The translations under genes and the position numbers were made by a program. A DNA stretch of 64,000 bases. It comes from Echinicola marina. GTDB taxonomy: Bacteria; Bacteroidota; Bacteroidia; Cytophagales; Cyclobacteriaceae. Positions 18,977 through 28,407 of this stretch are shown here, piece after piece. The notes under the pieces were generated by a model. That model was given only the letters and a program-made list of their open reading frames with translations, was not told the DNA's origin and did no database searches. The number at the start of each line of letters is the position of its first letter. The stretch's first letter is position 1. Location: NCBI RefSeq assembly GCF_020463795.1, contig NZ_CP080025.1, forward strand, positions 4,585,501-4,649,500, in the 5' to 3' direction.

Positions 18977-19675
18977 TCACCTCTTTTCGTCGGATTGATA
19001 AAATTGTTTTATATGAATATCGGAATTCTTCACCACGCTTTTATACCACTCCAACCTCAAAACTTCTTTTTCAGCTTCATCAAGATAAAAATCGTCAGGA
19101 CGCTTATTAGCTATCTTTTGGTGCAAATCATAAAGACAGACAGAAGCACTTACTGAAATATTAAAGCTTTCCGTAAAACCAGTCATGGGAATATGGACCA
19201 AACCGTCACTTTTCTCAATAACTTCATCACTCACCCCGGCATGCTCATTCCCAAAAACCAAAGCTATCTTTTCATCCGTTTTCACTTCACTTAAAGGCAT
19301 GCTTTTACCATGTGGAGAGGTAGCCAATATTTTATAGCCTTTTTCCCTCAATGCTGAAAAACAACTATCCACGGCAGATACAGTAGGGCTTTCTACATAT
19401 CGATGAATATCCACCCATTGAGCAGCTCCTCTCACTACATAAGGATTGATATGATAGGTGGTCGATTTTTCTATGATATGTATATCCTGCACTCCAAAAC
19501 AATCGCAGGTCCTGATTACAGCGCTGGCATTGTGAGGTTTGTAAATATCCTCCAATACAACGGTGAAAAATCTCGACCTTAGGGCCAAGACTTCTTCCAT
19601 CTTGGTCTTTTTATGGTCAGTGATATATTGCTCCAAATAGGCCATCAATGCCTTATCAGGATTTTCTTTCCCCAT
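18977..19675 (-). CDS. trmH: TrmH-type tRNA 2'-O-methyltransferase
   Basis: This is a SPOUT-fold (SpoU) enzyme that uses S-adenosylmethionine to methylate a ribose 2'-OH, probably G18 of tRNAs. The three SpoU motifs are visible: HNASAVIRTCDCFGVQDIHI (about residues 47-66), LVFGNEHAGVSDEV and IPMTGFTESFNISVSASVCLY, the last forming the knot. The extra N-terminal helix and C-terminal tail fit TrmH (232 residues) better than rRNA-type relatives. It starts one base after the parC stop codon, so the two are in one operon. Confidence 0.88.
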   Translation of the reverse strand: MGKENPDKALMAYLEQYITDHKKTKMEEVLALRSRFFTVVLEDIYKPHNASAVIRTCDCFGVQDIHIIEKSTTYHINPYVVRGAAQWVDIHRYVESPTVSAVDSCFSALREKGYKILATSPHGKSMPLSEVKTDEKIALVFGNEHAGVSDEVIEKSDGLVHIPMTGFTESFNISVSASVCLYDLHQKIANKRPDDFYLDEAEKEVLRLEWYKSVVKNSDIHIKQFYQSDEKR

Positions 19676-19676
19676 A

Positions 19677-22286
19677 TCAGAATAAGCCTAATTGCTCCTT
19701 ATCATCATTCTCCTCATCTCCCTTTACATTTAAATCTATAGTGGAGCCCACTTCTATATCTTCTTCTTTTTCGGCTTTGTCTTCAGCCTTCTTTACAGGC
19801 TCCAATAATTTAATATCTTTGATCGGATAGGAAGATAGTTTATTCCCCACTGATTTCCATCCTTTCACATCGATCAGCATATCCAAATCATATTCTACTT
19901 CTTCAACTTCATTCCCTTTCTTAAGGCTCACCTTAACCTGAGGCTGTTTATCCATGGAAACCACCTTCAGATAGGACTTTTTATGATCTGATATAAAACC
20001 AAACTTTTTATTAACCGTACTGGTCTCAACTAAGAACCGCTTTACATAGTAATTCTTACTTGCTCCATCATAATAAATGGCAGATACCACTTTTGCTGGA
20101 TCAAACTTCTCAATTGACAATAGTGTGTTGGTATCGTACCTATTGGTCAACTCATAAGAAGTCACTTCATAACTACCATCATTATAGAAAGCAATGATTT
20201 TATCATCACTTATAAAATTACCAATCAACTTGCCTCGCTCATCAGTATTCAACCGACCGACAGCATCATCAAAATAAACATCAAGTCCTCCTAAGGTCGA
20301 CACCCCCTCCATCTTTAGTTGGATCTTTCTAATTGGATACTTGGTAAGAATATTACCACCTGCTCCACGACCTTTGATATCTATTTCTTTAAAATCAAAA
20401 TCAAACACCTTCACCCTGGCCTTGCTACCTTGGGTCAAATAAGCTGTGATGATCTCTGCCTCTCCATTGCTGTTGGCAGTGAAATAAAGTACTTTTGAGC
20501 CTTTTGAACCTTTTGTAAGCACATACTCCCTGTCTCTGGTCACACTCAATATCTGAAAGCGCTTCACCATTGCTCTTCCTGAAACTCCGTCGAGATATAT
20601 CATGTTGTAGACCATTCTTTCATCCCCCTTACGGAAAACCCCTACATGGATAATGTCTTTTCCTACAAAAACCTTATCCTGTATCTTAGTAACCACACAG
20701 GTACCATCTTTTTTAAATGCGATGATATCATCAAGGTCGGAACAATCACATACAAATTCATCCTTCTTAAGACCATGTCCAATAAATCCATCCTGCCTAT
20801 TGACATACAGCTTGGCATTATTGGCGGCCACTACGGTAGCTTCAATGGTATCAAAGGTGCGAATTTCGGTTTTCCGCTCTCTTCCTTTACCATACTTCTT
20901 TAATAAGTTTTTATAATATCCAATGGCAAATTCTGTCAGGTTTTCCAAGTTATAGTTCACCTCTTTGAGCTCCTCTTCCAGCTTGCGCATCAGCTCGTCA
21001 GCCTTAAATGTATCGAATTTGGAAATTCGCTTGATCTTAATCTCGGTAAGCCTGGTGATATCTTCTTGGGTGATTTCCCTATAGAAATCAGGTTTATATG
21101 GGTCCAGTCCCCTATCAATGGTTTCCAACACAGCCTCCCAAGTCTCACACTCTTCGATATCCCGGTATATCCTATTCTCAATAAATATTTTTTCAAGTGA
21201 CGAGAAAAGCAGTTTTTCCATCAATTCTCCCCTTCGGATCTCCAGTTCTTGTTTCAGTAAATCCTTGGTTTGGATGGTATTCCTTTTCAGGATATCGTTT
21301 ACGGTCAGGAATACAGGCTTGTCATCAATGATCACACAGGCATTAGGAGAAATGGACACCTCACAATCGGTAAATGCATATAAGGCATCTATGGTCATAT
21401 CAGGAGACTGGCCTGAAGCCAAAAAGACCTGTATCTCCACATCCTTGGCCGTATTGTCCACTACTTTTTTGATCTTGATCTTCCCCTTATCATTGGCTTT
21501 GATAATAGAATCAATAATTGAGTTAGTGGTTGTTCCAAATGGAATATCCTTAATTAAAAGACTTTTATTATCTCCTTCCTCAATTTTTGCCCTGACCTTG
21601 ACCTTTCCGCCCCTGATTCCTTCATTATATTCCGAAAAATCTGCCAGACCTCCTGTTGGGAAGTCTGGCAGAACATTGGTTTTTTTCCCCTTCAAAACAT
21701 CAATGGAAGCTTGGATAAGCTCACAGAAGTTATGGGGTAAAATTTTGGTAGAAAGCCCCACTGCAATCCCTTCAACCCCCTGAGCAAGGAGCAAAGGGAA
21801 TTTAACAGGCAAGGTCAATGGCTCCCTTTTCCTACCATCATAAGAAAGTTGCCATTCCGTAGTCTGAGGATTAAAGACGACATCCAATGCAAATTTAGAA
21901 AGCCTTGCCTCTATGTACCTGGCTGCAGCTGCACCATCACCCGTACGGATATCTCCCCAGTTACCCTGAGTCTCTATCAAAAGATCCTTTTGGCCCAGGT
22001 TCACAATGGCATCACTGATGGATGCATCCCCATGTGGGTGGTACTGCATGGTTTGTCCGATGATATTGGCCACCTTATTGAAGCGACCATCATCCATTTC
22101 TTTCATCGCATGCAGGATCCTTCTCTGTACGGGTTTAAAGCCATCTTCAATGGCTGGTACTGCACGCTCCAAAATCACATAAGAAGCATAATCGAGAAAC
22201 CATTCTTTGTACATTCCAGTTACTGGAACCGAATTGTGAAGGGCTTCTCCATTTTCTTCCTGACCATTATTTTCTATATCACTCAT
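19677..22286 (-). CDS. parC: DNA topoisomerase IV subunit A (ParC-like)
   Basis: This is the DNA-breaking subunit of a type IIA topoisomerase, working with ParE encoded 58 bases upstream. In 869 residues are seen the opening YKEWFLDYASYVILERAVP, QRRILHAM (54-61), the quinolone region HPHGDASISDAIV (83-95) and the catalytic Tyr124 in AARYIEARL. The C-terminal half is a beta-pinwheel of repeats such as GRAMVKRF and GRLNTDERGKLIG, followed by an acidic tail ending QLGLF. I see no canonical gyrase box (QRRGGKG), which argues for topoisomerase IV over gyrase. The order is parE-parC-trmH. Confidence 0.9.
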   Translation of the reverse strand: MSDIENNGQEENGEALHNSVPVTGMYKEWFLDYASYVILERAVPAIEDGFKPVQRRILHAMKEMDDGRFNKVANIIGQTMQYHPHGDASISDAIVNLGQKDLLIETQGNWGDIRTGDGAAAARYIEARLSKFALDVVFNPQTTEWQLSYDGRKREPLTLPVKFPLLLAQGVEGIAVGLSTKILPHNFCELIQASIDVLKGKKTNVLPDFPTGGLADFSEYNEGIRGGKVKVRAKIEEGDNKSLLIKDIPFGTTTNSIIDSIIKANDKGKIKIKKVVDNTAKDVEIQVFLASGQSPDMTIDALYAFTDCEVSISPNACVIIDDKPVFLTVNDILKRNTIQTKDLLKQELEIRRGELMEKLLFSSLEKIFIENRIYRDIEECETWEAVLETIDRGLDPYKPDFYREITQEDITRLTEIKIKRISKFDTFKADELMRKLEEELKEVNYNLENLTEFAIGYYKNLLKKYGKGRERKTEIRTFDTIEATVVAANNAKLYVNRQDGFIGHGLKKDEFVCDCSDLDDIIAFKKDGTCVVTKIQDKVFVGKDIIHVGVFRKGDERMVYNMIYLDGVSGRAMVKRFQILSVTRDREYVLTKGSKGSKVLYFTANSNGEAEIITAYLTQGSKARVKVFDFDFKEIDIKGRGAGGNILTKYPIRKIQLKMEGVSTLGGLDVYFDDAVGRLNTDERGKLIGNFISDDKIIAFYNDGSYEVTSYELTNRYDTNTLLSIEKFDPAKVVSAIYYDGASKNYYVKRFLVETSTVNKKFGFISDHKKSYLKVVSMDKQPQVKVSLKKGNEVEEVEYDLDMLIDVKGWKSVGNKLSSYPIKDIKLLEPVKKAEDKAEKEEDIEVGSTIDLNVKGDEENDDKEQLGLF

Positions 22287-22344
22287 ATTCTATTATAGCA
22301 ATTTAATAAAAGGGTGTTTAACAGATTTAGTTGAAAAATGCCAA

Positions 22345-24249
22345 TCAGGCCGCTTCAATCTCCTTTTCATCAACAGGCTTATGACTGTCTTTTTCATCAA
22401 CCACATCCTTTTCCACCTTCAGGTTATCTATGATGAATGTCTGTCTTTTCGGGGTGTTTTTGCCCATAAAGAAGGATAACAAATCTGCTATTTTAGTTTC
22501 TTTCCTAAGGATAATAGGTTCTAAACGAATATCCTCTCCTATAAATCCACCAAATTCTTCTGGGGAAATCTCTCCTAATCCCTTAAATCGGGTGATTTCC
22601 GGTTTATTGCCCAGCTTGGCTATGGCATTCCTACGCTCTTCATCTGAATAACAATAAATAGTTTCTTTTTTATTCCTGACCCTAAAGAGCGGTGTGTCCA
22701 AAATGTACAGATGACCATTTTTCACCAAGTCAGGAAAGAACTGTAGGAAGTAGGTCATGATCAGTAACCTAATGTGCATTCCATCCACATCGGCATCCGT
22801 GGCAATCACAATTTTCCTGTAGCGAAGCCCTTCTATACTATCTTCAATATTAAGGGCGTGTTGAAGCAAGTTGAATTCCTCGTTTTCATAGACCACCTTC
22901 TTAGTCATCCCATAGCAGTTCAAAGGTTTACCACGAAGGGAAAACACCGCTTGAGTCTGTACATCCCTGGATTTGGTTATCGAACCTGAAGCTGAATCAC
23001 CCTCCGTTATGAAAAGCATCGTGTCATTTTTGGCTTCCTCATCCGCCTTTTTATCATCATAATGCACACGGCAGTCTCTCAATTTTTTATTATGAAGATT
23101 AGCCTTTTTTGCCCGCTCATTGGCCAATTTCTTAATACCTGAAATTTCTTTTCTTTCCCTTTCAGACTGTAAGATTCTTTTGAGCAAAGCATTGGCAGTA
23201 TCAGGATTTTTGTGCAGATAATTGTCCAGCTCCACCTTGATAAAGTCATTTACAAAAGTTCTTAAGGTCGGCCCATCAGGCCCAACACTTTGCGAGCCCA
23301 GCTTGGTCTTGGTTTGTGATTCAAAAACTGGCTCTTGAACCCTTACAGCAATTGCTCCCACAATACTCTGCCTAATATCAGAGGCATCATAATCCTTTTT
23401 GAAAAACTCTCGAATTGCTTTTACAAGGGCTTCCCTAAAAGCGGCCAAGTGCGTACCTCCCTGTGTAGTAAACTGCCCGTTGACAAAAGAATAATATTCT
23501 TCACCATATTGATTGGAATGGGTCAGCGCCATCTCTATATCATTGCCTTTAAGGTGAATGATAGGATACCTGCTGCTATCTTCATCAATTTTCCTGTCCA
23601 ATAGATCATGAAGTCCCTTGTCAGAAAAATATTTCTTTCCGTTATAATTGATATTTAGCCCTGCATTAAGGAAGGCGTAGTTCCAAATCTGATTTTCTAG
23701 GTATTCAGGGATAAAATGGTAGTTTTTAAAAACAGTGGGATCGGGAGAAAAAACGATCTTTGTCCCATTCCGCTCAGAAGTCTTTACCACTTCCCTATCT
23801 TCTACCAATTCCCCCTTATTGAACTCAGCCACCTTGGTCTGACCATCCCTATACGATTGCACCTTAAAATATTCAGACAGGGCGTTTACTGCTTTGGTAC
23901 CCACACCATTTAGTCCAACAGATTTCTGGAAAGCCCCAGAGTCATATTTTCCCCCCGTATTGATTTTAGAAACGCAATCAATCACCTTGCCCAGAGGAAT
24001 TCCCCGTCCATAATCTCTCACCTCAACCCTATGCTCACTGATCTTGATGTCAATGGTCCTTCCATGTCCCATCATATGTTCATCAATACTGTTATCAAGG
24101 ATTTCTTTTACCAAAACGTAAATCCCATCATCCTGAGCACTACCATCTCCTAACTTACCAATATACATCCCGGGACGGAGCCTGATATGCTCTTTCCAAT
24201 CCAGGGACTTGATACTATCTTCGGTGTATTGTACGTTTTTTTCTGCCAT
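22345..24249 (-). CDS. parE: DNA topoisomerase IV subunit B (ParE-like)
   Basis: This is the ATPase subunit of the type IIA topoisomerase. The 634 residues contain the GHKL ATPase domain ([49 protein letters not shown]), the transducer with QTKTKLGS, and the TOPRIM domain ([41 protein letters not shown]), then [13 protein letters not shown]. The length and lack of the extra gyrase B insertion fit ParE. It is immediately upstream of parC on the same strand. Confidence 0.92.
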   Translation of the reverse strand: MAEKNVQYTEDSIKSLDWKEHIRLRPGMYIGKLGDGSAQDDGIYVLVKEILDNSIDEHMMGHGRTIDIKISEHRVEVRDYGRGIPLGKVIDCVSKINTGGKYDSGAFQKSVGLNGVGTKAVNALSEYFKVQSYRDGQTKVAEFNKGELVEDREVVKTSERNGTKIVFSPDPTVFKNYHFIPEYLENQIWNYAFLNAGLNINYNGKKYFSDKGLHDLLDRKIDEDSSRYPIIHLKGNDIEMALTHSNQYGEEYYSFVNGQFTTQGGTHLAAFREALVKAIREFFKKDYDASDIRQSIVGAIAVRVQEPVFESQTKTKLGSQSVGPDGPTLRTFVNDFIKVELDNYLHKNPDTANALLKRILQSERERKEISGIKKLANERAKKANLHNKKLRDCRVHYDDKKADEEAKNDTMLFITEGDSASGSITKSRDVQTQAVFSLRGKPLNCYGMTKKVVYENEEFNLLQHALNIEDSIEGLRYRKIVIATDADVDGMHIRLLIMTYFLQFFPDLVKNGHLYILDTPLFRVRNKKETIYCYSDEERRNAIAKLGNKPEITRFKGLGEISPEEFGGFIGEDIRLEPIILRKETKIADLLSFFMGKNTPKRQTFIIDNLKVEKDVVDEKDSHKPVDEKEIEAA

Positions 24250-24276
24250 TGATATTTTAAATTTCTAGGGTACTTT

Positions 24277-24771
24277 TTATGCTTCTGACTTAAGACTGCT
24301 CATCTTTTTTGATACAATCACAAAGAGCCATATAATCCATATTACAAAAAATACTGGAATTAAATACAAGCCGTATCCAGAACTATTTCCTATTGCCTCT
24401 GTCATCCCATTGATTCCATGTACATAAAAGGCGATGATGACAATGCCTATGTTCATTACTGCTGCAAAGGAATAAGACCAGGTCAACATATTATCCTTAA
24501 AAGGATCACCGTTTCTGAACAATTTCTTGATATTCAAAGTGGACTTGTTTTCTATCATCTTAGCTGGCGTTATAAAAACCAGGTTCAAAAAGATAAACAA
24601 ACCTATTCCTGCATAAAAAAAGGTGTCTTTGTCGATAATCTTCAAGGTCTGTCCACTCTCTCCCACCTCATAATTGACCTGCTGAGGTAAGGCTGAATAG
24701 ATATACAAGAAAATGACGATGAATAGGAATACGGAAAGCAAATGGAATGCTTTGGCAAATCGATACTTCAT
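24277..24771 (-). CDS. Four-helix membrane protein, unknown function
   Basis: I do not recognise this protein. From the start at 24771 (MKYRFAKAFHLLSVFLF) it has 164 residues and four hydrophobic segments: about 10-30, 55-75, 100-122 and 133-153, with a charged cytoplasmic tail ending KKMSSLKSEA. An in-frame ATG at 24855 would add 28 mostly soluble residues before the first helix and is less likely. It lies 27 bases upstream of parE on the same strand, so it may share the promoter, but no functional link is evident. Confidence 0.6.
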   Translation of the reverse strand: MKYRFAKAFHLLSVFLFIVIFLYIYSALPQQVNYEVGESGQTLKIIDKDTFFYAGIGLFIFLNLVFITPAKMIENKSTLNIKKLFRNGDPFKDNMLTWSYSFAAVMNIGIVIIAFYVHGINGMTEAIGNSSGYGLYLIPVFFVIWIIWLFVIVSKKMSSLKSEA

Positions 24772-25076
24772 AAATTCGTAATTTAAACTGCTAATATAAG
24801 GTTTAAGATCAAAGAATACCCTGATGAAAGCGGTAGTTTTTTCGGCTTGGGTCAAAGAGACTTTTGCCCCTTAGCTTTAATTTCCTGACAATAAGTGGCA
24901 TTTATGCTCCTATACTCTATTTATAATCGTTTGAAATTATACCAATACTGGCCTAAGTACCTTTGCTGATTAAACGTAACGGCTCAAAACACCAATATTC
25001 CATTTCTCTTGTTTTACTTTATCCCATCTTATTGTACCTTCGTTCCTCATTTCAATCGCCTTTGGTAATAGTTTTT

Positions 25077-25469
25077 ATGAACAAGTTCCTGCTTTCAATC
25101 CTAACCTTATGCTTCATCCTTCTTTTCAGCGCATGTTCAAGCAAGCTTGACGCTGGCAAGATCAATTTGGAAAACTGGAAAAATGACCGGTATGGCTGCA
25201 AGGGGCTTAGAATACAAGACTTGGAAGAGCTTCAAAAAATCAAAAACACATTTTTGGAAGCTAATAACCAAGAACTTATTCTTACTTTTGGTAGGCCCGA
25301 CAGGGTAGAGTTATTGGACAAAAGCCAGAGTTTCTTCTTCTATTTTTTAGAGCCATCAGATGACTGTGGTGAGGGCCATAAAACAGAAAAAGAACCCCTA
25401 AAGGTTCTCTTTCGCTTAAATGCTATCAATAAAGTGAGTGAGGTGACCATCACCACTTTGAATCCTTAA
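25077..25469 (+). CDS. Small lipoprotein, unknown function
   Basis: The start at 25077 (MNKFLLSILTLCFIL) gives a 130-residue lipoprotein with lipobox FSAC at residues 17-20; a longer frame from 24963 would place 38 residues before the signal peptide and is rejected. The mature part contains WKNDRYGCKGLR and FGRPDRVELLDKSQSFFFYF, a compact domain with a conserved-looking Cys pair (CKG and DDCGEG). I cannot name a family. It converges with the ROK gene, with seven bases between the stops and no terminator hairpin that I can see. Confidence 0.65.
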   Translation: MNKFLLSILTLCFILLFSACSSKLDAGKINLENWKNDRYGCKGLRIQDLEELQKIKNTFLEANNQELILTFGRPDRVELLDKSQSFFFYFLEPSDDCGEGHKTEKEPLKVLFRLNAINKVSEVTITTLNP

Positions 25470-25476
25470 TCTGGAA

Positions 25477-26394
25477 TCAAAAACAAAGGGCCGCGGCTCC
25501 GAGTGTTCCTGCATTATTTCCTAAGGTGGCTTTAGAAAGCTTTAACTCATTGACATAATACGGTGTAAGATACTGTCTCACCGTCTTATCCAAAGCTGGC
25601 ATCATAAACTCCAAGCCTGCAGATATTCCACCTCCAAAGTAAATCTCTGTTACATCAAGTATTCTTACTGTAGAAACAATAGCTTCTCCCAAAATATTAC
25701 CTACTTCTTCAAAAGTCATCAATGACACTTCATTGCCTGCAAGGGCTGTGTCCACCAATAAATGTGTTCCCAATTCCTTGTCACGAAGCACTCCTGCCTT
25801 TTCAGGATAGGCATGGATCATTCTTTCCAAAATGGTCAAAATGCCATTTCTTCCGATTAAAGTCTCTAGTCGGGCATTACCACGAGACATCATATGCCCC
25901 ATTTCCATGGCATTTCCTCTAGCTCCCTTAAAGATCTTTCCATCAATCACTGCAGCACTACCAATACCTGTTCCCATCGTGATGAAGAGGAAGTTAGGAG
26001 ATGGTTTGGAAGATGCAAATTTAAATTCACCCACCGCAGCAGCACTCGCATCATTTTCTAGGAAAAAGGACTTATCTGGATATTTATCCAAAAGAGATTG
26101 CTTTAAGTTAAATCCATCCAAATTTGGAATGGCTGGAATTTCAAGCGTGGTGGTTCTCTCCTTATTGATCAGGCCTGGTAGTCCTATACCCACTTTATGG
26201 ACATCTGGATATTTGGAAAGATACTTTCCAATTACATCTACGAAACAAGCATTGAACCCTTTTGGGTCATTTTTATATGGACTGGTATCTTCTTTATCAA
26301 AGGAAACAATTTCTCCTTGCAAGTTTACCTTGCCAATTTTAAGGTGTGTTCCACCCACATCTACACCTAGAAAGTGTTCTTGTTGATTATTCAT
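25477..26394 (-). CDS. ROK family sugar kinase-like protein
   Basis: ROK proteins are ATP-dependent kinases of glucose, N-acetylglucosamine and similar sugars, or repressors. This 305-residue copy has no DNA-binding N-terminus, so a kinase is expected. Seen are the ATP phosphate motif FLGVDVGGTHLKIGKV at the start, the catalytic region FLENDASAAAVGEF and the TMGTGIGSAAVIDG loop. The zinc-binding CxCGxxGC motif usual in ROK kinases is absent: the corresponding stretch reads GHMMSRGNARLETLIG. Bacteroidota glucokinase-like proteins often look like this. The substrate cannot be told. Confidence 0.82.
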   Translation of the reverse strand: MNNQQEHFLGVDVGGTHLKIGKVNLQGEIVSFDKEDTSPYKNDPKGFNACFVDVIGKYLSKYPDVHKVGIGLPGLINKERTTTLEIPAIPNLDGFNLKQSLLDKYPDKSFFLENDASAAAVGEFKFASSKPSPNFLFITMGTGIGSAAVIDGKIFKGARGNAMEMGHMMSRGNARLETLIGRNGILTILERMIHAYPEKAGVLRDKELGTHLLVDTALAGNEVSLMTFEEVGNILGEAIVSTVRILDVTEIYFGGGISAGLEFMMPALDKTVRQYLTPYYVNELKLSKATLGNNAGTLGAAALCF

Positions 26395-26443
26395 GGTTTA
26401 TGGATTAATAGGTTTTGGCTCCTAAATTAGTAAAGAGTTCAAC

Positions 26444-26932
26444 TTACTTCCTAAAATCTTTTAAAAAGACTTGAAAGATTCCATGAACGGCAGGGCAAAT
26501 CATCGTATTTTTCAATGTCAGGTTCAGTATCCCATGTATATTTTTTCTATTGGTATGAGGATATTCCCTACAGGCCTTTGGCCTAGATTCATATACAAAA
26601 CATTTATTGTCTTCTCCCAAAAACGGACAGGGAGAACTGTTCAGCACAAAATCCCCCTCCTCATCCCGATGCAGGTAAGTATCTATGAATTCGGATGACT
26701 TCATCCTGAAGACCTTGGCTAACCTATCAATATCAGTCTGTATGAAAATAGGACTCGTAGTCTTGCAGCAGTTCGCACATTCCAAACAATCAATTTGCTC
26801 AAATTGCTCATCATGGGCATCAGAAAATTTTTGATCAAGGGTCTTGGGTTTTATTTTTCTTAATCTTCCCTTGAGTTTTTTGTGATTAGCATATTCACTC
26901 CGGGCCTTATTTTTAAAATTTTCTAAATCCAT
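26444..26932 (-). CDS. YkgJ family cysteine-cluster protein
   Basis: The 162-residue protein has the YkgJ/CxxCxxCC pattern: CLECANCC (about residues 49-56), a central CPFL and KCFVYESRPKACREYPHT. Eight or so Cys and a conserved RP.ACR suggest an Fe-S or zinc site; the family is widespread and not assigned a firm function. It is preceded by a basic N-terminal region (LKGRLRKIKPKTLDQKF). The gene is upstream of the ROK gene with about 50 bases between and may be cotranscribed. Confidence 0.82.
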   Translation of the reverse strand: MDLENFKNKARSEYANHKKLKGRLRKIKPKTLDQKFSDAHDEQFEQIDCLECANCCKTTSPIFIQTDIDRLAKVFRMKSSEFIDTYLHRDEEGDFVLNSSPCPFLGEDNKCFVYESRPKACREYPHTNRKNIHGILNLTLKNTMICPAVHGIFQVFLKDFRK

Positions 26933-27040
26933 AAATTTAAATTACAAATTTATACACCTGTTTGAATTAAATTTATCAGTAATATATTTGGAATTCTAGC
27001 CTTTTTTCGTATTTTTAGAGGTACTTCAAACCAAACTGAC

Positions 27041-27400
27041 ATGAAAATGCACCCTAGCGAATTATTCTTCTATTTCATCCCTTCTCACCCTATTGACAAA
27101 CAGGCCAGGGCCTATGCCCGTTCTGTCTCCAGATACGTCAATGAAATCGATATTGAAAAAGAACGTATCACCACTACGGGCTGGAGAACCATTTTGGAAA
27201 AATTGAAACTTCGCCCTAAAGACTTACTCAACCGAGCTCACCCTGACTACCAAAGCCTCATCGCTGGCAAAACTTGGGATGATGAAAGCTGGTTAAATAT
27301 TTTGGTTAAATACCCTTATTTGATCAAAGCTCCAATTGCCATTAAAAGGGAAAAGGCCGTGTTGTGCACCAAACCGATGGAAATTCTTAAATTGAGTTAA
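27041..27400 (+). CDS. ArsC/Spx-like thioredoxin-fold protein without the active Cys
   Basis: The 119-residue product resembles the ArsC/YffB/Spx family: the C-terminal block LKLRPKDLLNRAHPDYQ, then SWLNILVKYPYLIKAPIAI matches the pattern of two helices followed by the conserved P-I strand of arsenate reductase-like proteins. The CxxC or CxxS expected near residue 10-15 is missing; only one Cys exists (in AVLCTKP near the end). It is therefore probably not an arsenate reductase. The stop overlaps that of the convergent S1-domain gene. Confidence 0.65.
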   Translation: MKMHPSELFFYFIPSHPIDKQARAYARSVSRYVNEIDIEKERITTTGWRTILEKLKLRPKDLLNRAHPDYQSLIAGKTWDDESWLNILVKYPYLIKAPIAIKREKAVLCTKPMEILKLS

Positions 27401-28236
27401 TCAACAATTTCGATACCGTTATCTAAGATCCTGATTTTCTTACTCTTGTATAATTGCCCTATAGATTGCTTAAAGTGCTTCTTGCTCATCCCCAAACTTG
27501 ACTTGATGTCTTCAGGGGATGATTTATCATGCAGCGGCAGGAATCTTTTATCAGCCAAAACTGCCATGATTTTTTCTGCACCCTCTTCATACTTTTGCCG
27601 GCCAATTGGCGTCAGCTGAAGATCCAACTTCCCATCATCTCTTTTCTTCTTTATATACGCAGTGATTTCTTCGCCCATCTTAATCGGCTTGAAAACTTCA
27701 TTGCCATAGACCAATCCTTCATAATGCTGGTCTATCAAAATCTTATAACCAAGGTCTGTATGATCAAACACCAAGCCTTTGATTTCTTGGCCCTCTTCAA
27801 ACACACCGGTGTCGGATAACATAAAGTCCTGGTACTTAGAAACCCCGATCAAACGGTTGGTTTTGTAATCCACACAAACCATTACCAGGTATTTTTGCCC
27901 TTCAGTAATAGGCTTGCCCATTTCTGATTTAGGCACAAAAAGGTCCTTTGGCAACCCCCAATCCATAAATGCCCCAAACTGCGTCACTTCTTTCACCTCC
28001 ATTACTGCAAATTCATCTACCAATGCCACAGGTCGGTCAGTTATGGCCACAGGTCTATCTTCACTATCCGTGTAGACAAAAACCTCTTTTTCATCCCCTT
28101 CCTTTTCATCCCCATTGAGGTATCCTTGAGGTAATAATACTTCGTCGCCATCGGATAATTGCAGGTATGCACCATTACTTGTAAATCGGTTGATGGTTAA
28201 TGTGGAGATCTTGCCCAATTCTTTCATATTCTTCAT
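27397..28236 (-). CDS. S1 RNA-binding protein of the CvfB/YitL type
   Basis: The protein of about 279 residues follows the CvfB layout: an N-terminal OB-like S1 domain (LTINRFTSNGAYLQLSDGDEVLLP), a second S1 domain (VKEVTQFGAFMDWGLPKDLFVPKSEM), a third one, and a C-terminal winged-helix segment (SPEDIKSSLGMSKKHFKQSIGQLYKSKKIRI). CvfB proteins bind RNA and influence gene expression in Gram-positive bacteria. The start is uncertain: in-frame Met codons lie at 28245, 28236 and 28227, and homology begins at about MKELGKI. It is convergent with the ArsC-like gene and shares its last bases. Confidence 0.82.
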   Translation of the reverse strand: MKNMKELGKISTLTINRFTSNGAYLQLSDGDEVLLPQGYLNGDEKEGDEKEVFVYTDSEDRPVAITDRPVALVDEFAVMEVKEVTQFGAFMDWGLPKDLFVPKSEMGKPITEGQKYLVMVCVDYKTNRLIGVSKYQDFMLSDTGVFEEGQEIKGLVFDHTDLGYKILIDQHYEGLVYGNEVFKPIKMGEEITAYIKKKRDDGKLDLQLTPIGRQKYEEGAEKIMAVLADKRFLPLHDKSSPEDIKSSLGMSKKHFKQSIGQLYKSKKIRILDNGIEIVD

Positions 28237-28407
28237 TTGTCCCAAAGTTACGGAAATATGATCAAAACTGATTTTTGACCAGAAAAAACTATTTTATTTC
28301 CTTGGACCAATTGGAATAACAAGCTTTAAAATTTAGATTTAACTAAAGAATAGTAAACGCAAAATATGACCTTCCCTCCTGACTTTGGGAAAATAAATTA
28401 AGTTTTT

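Noticed and set aside
19677-24249. Naming the type IIA topoisomerase pair gyrA/gyrB
   Set aside because: No canonical gyrase box is seen in the A subunit and the B subunit lacks the gyrase-size insertion; topoisomerase IV fits better, although without a tree this is not proof.
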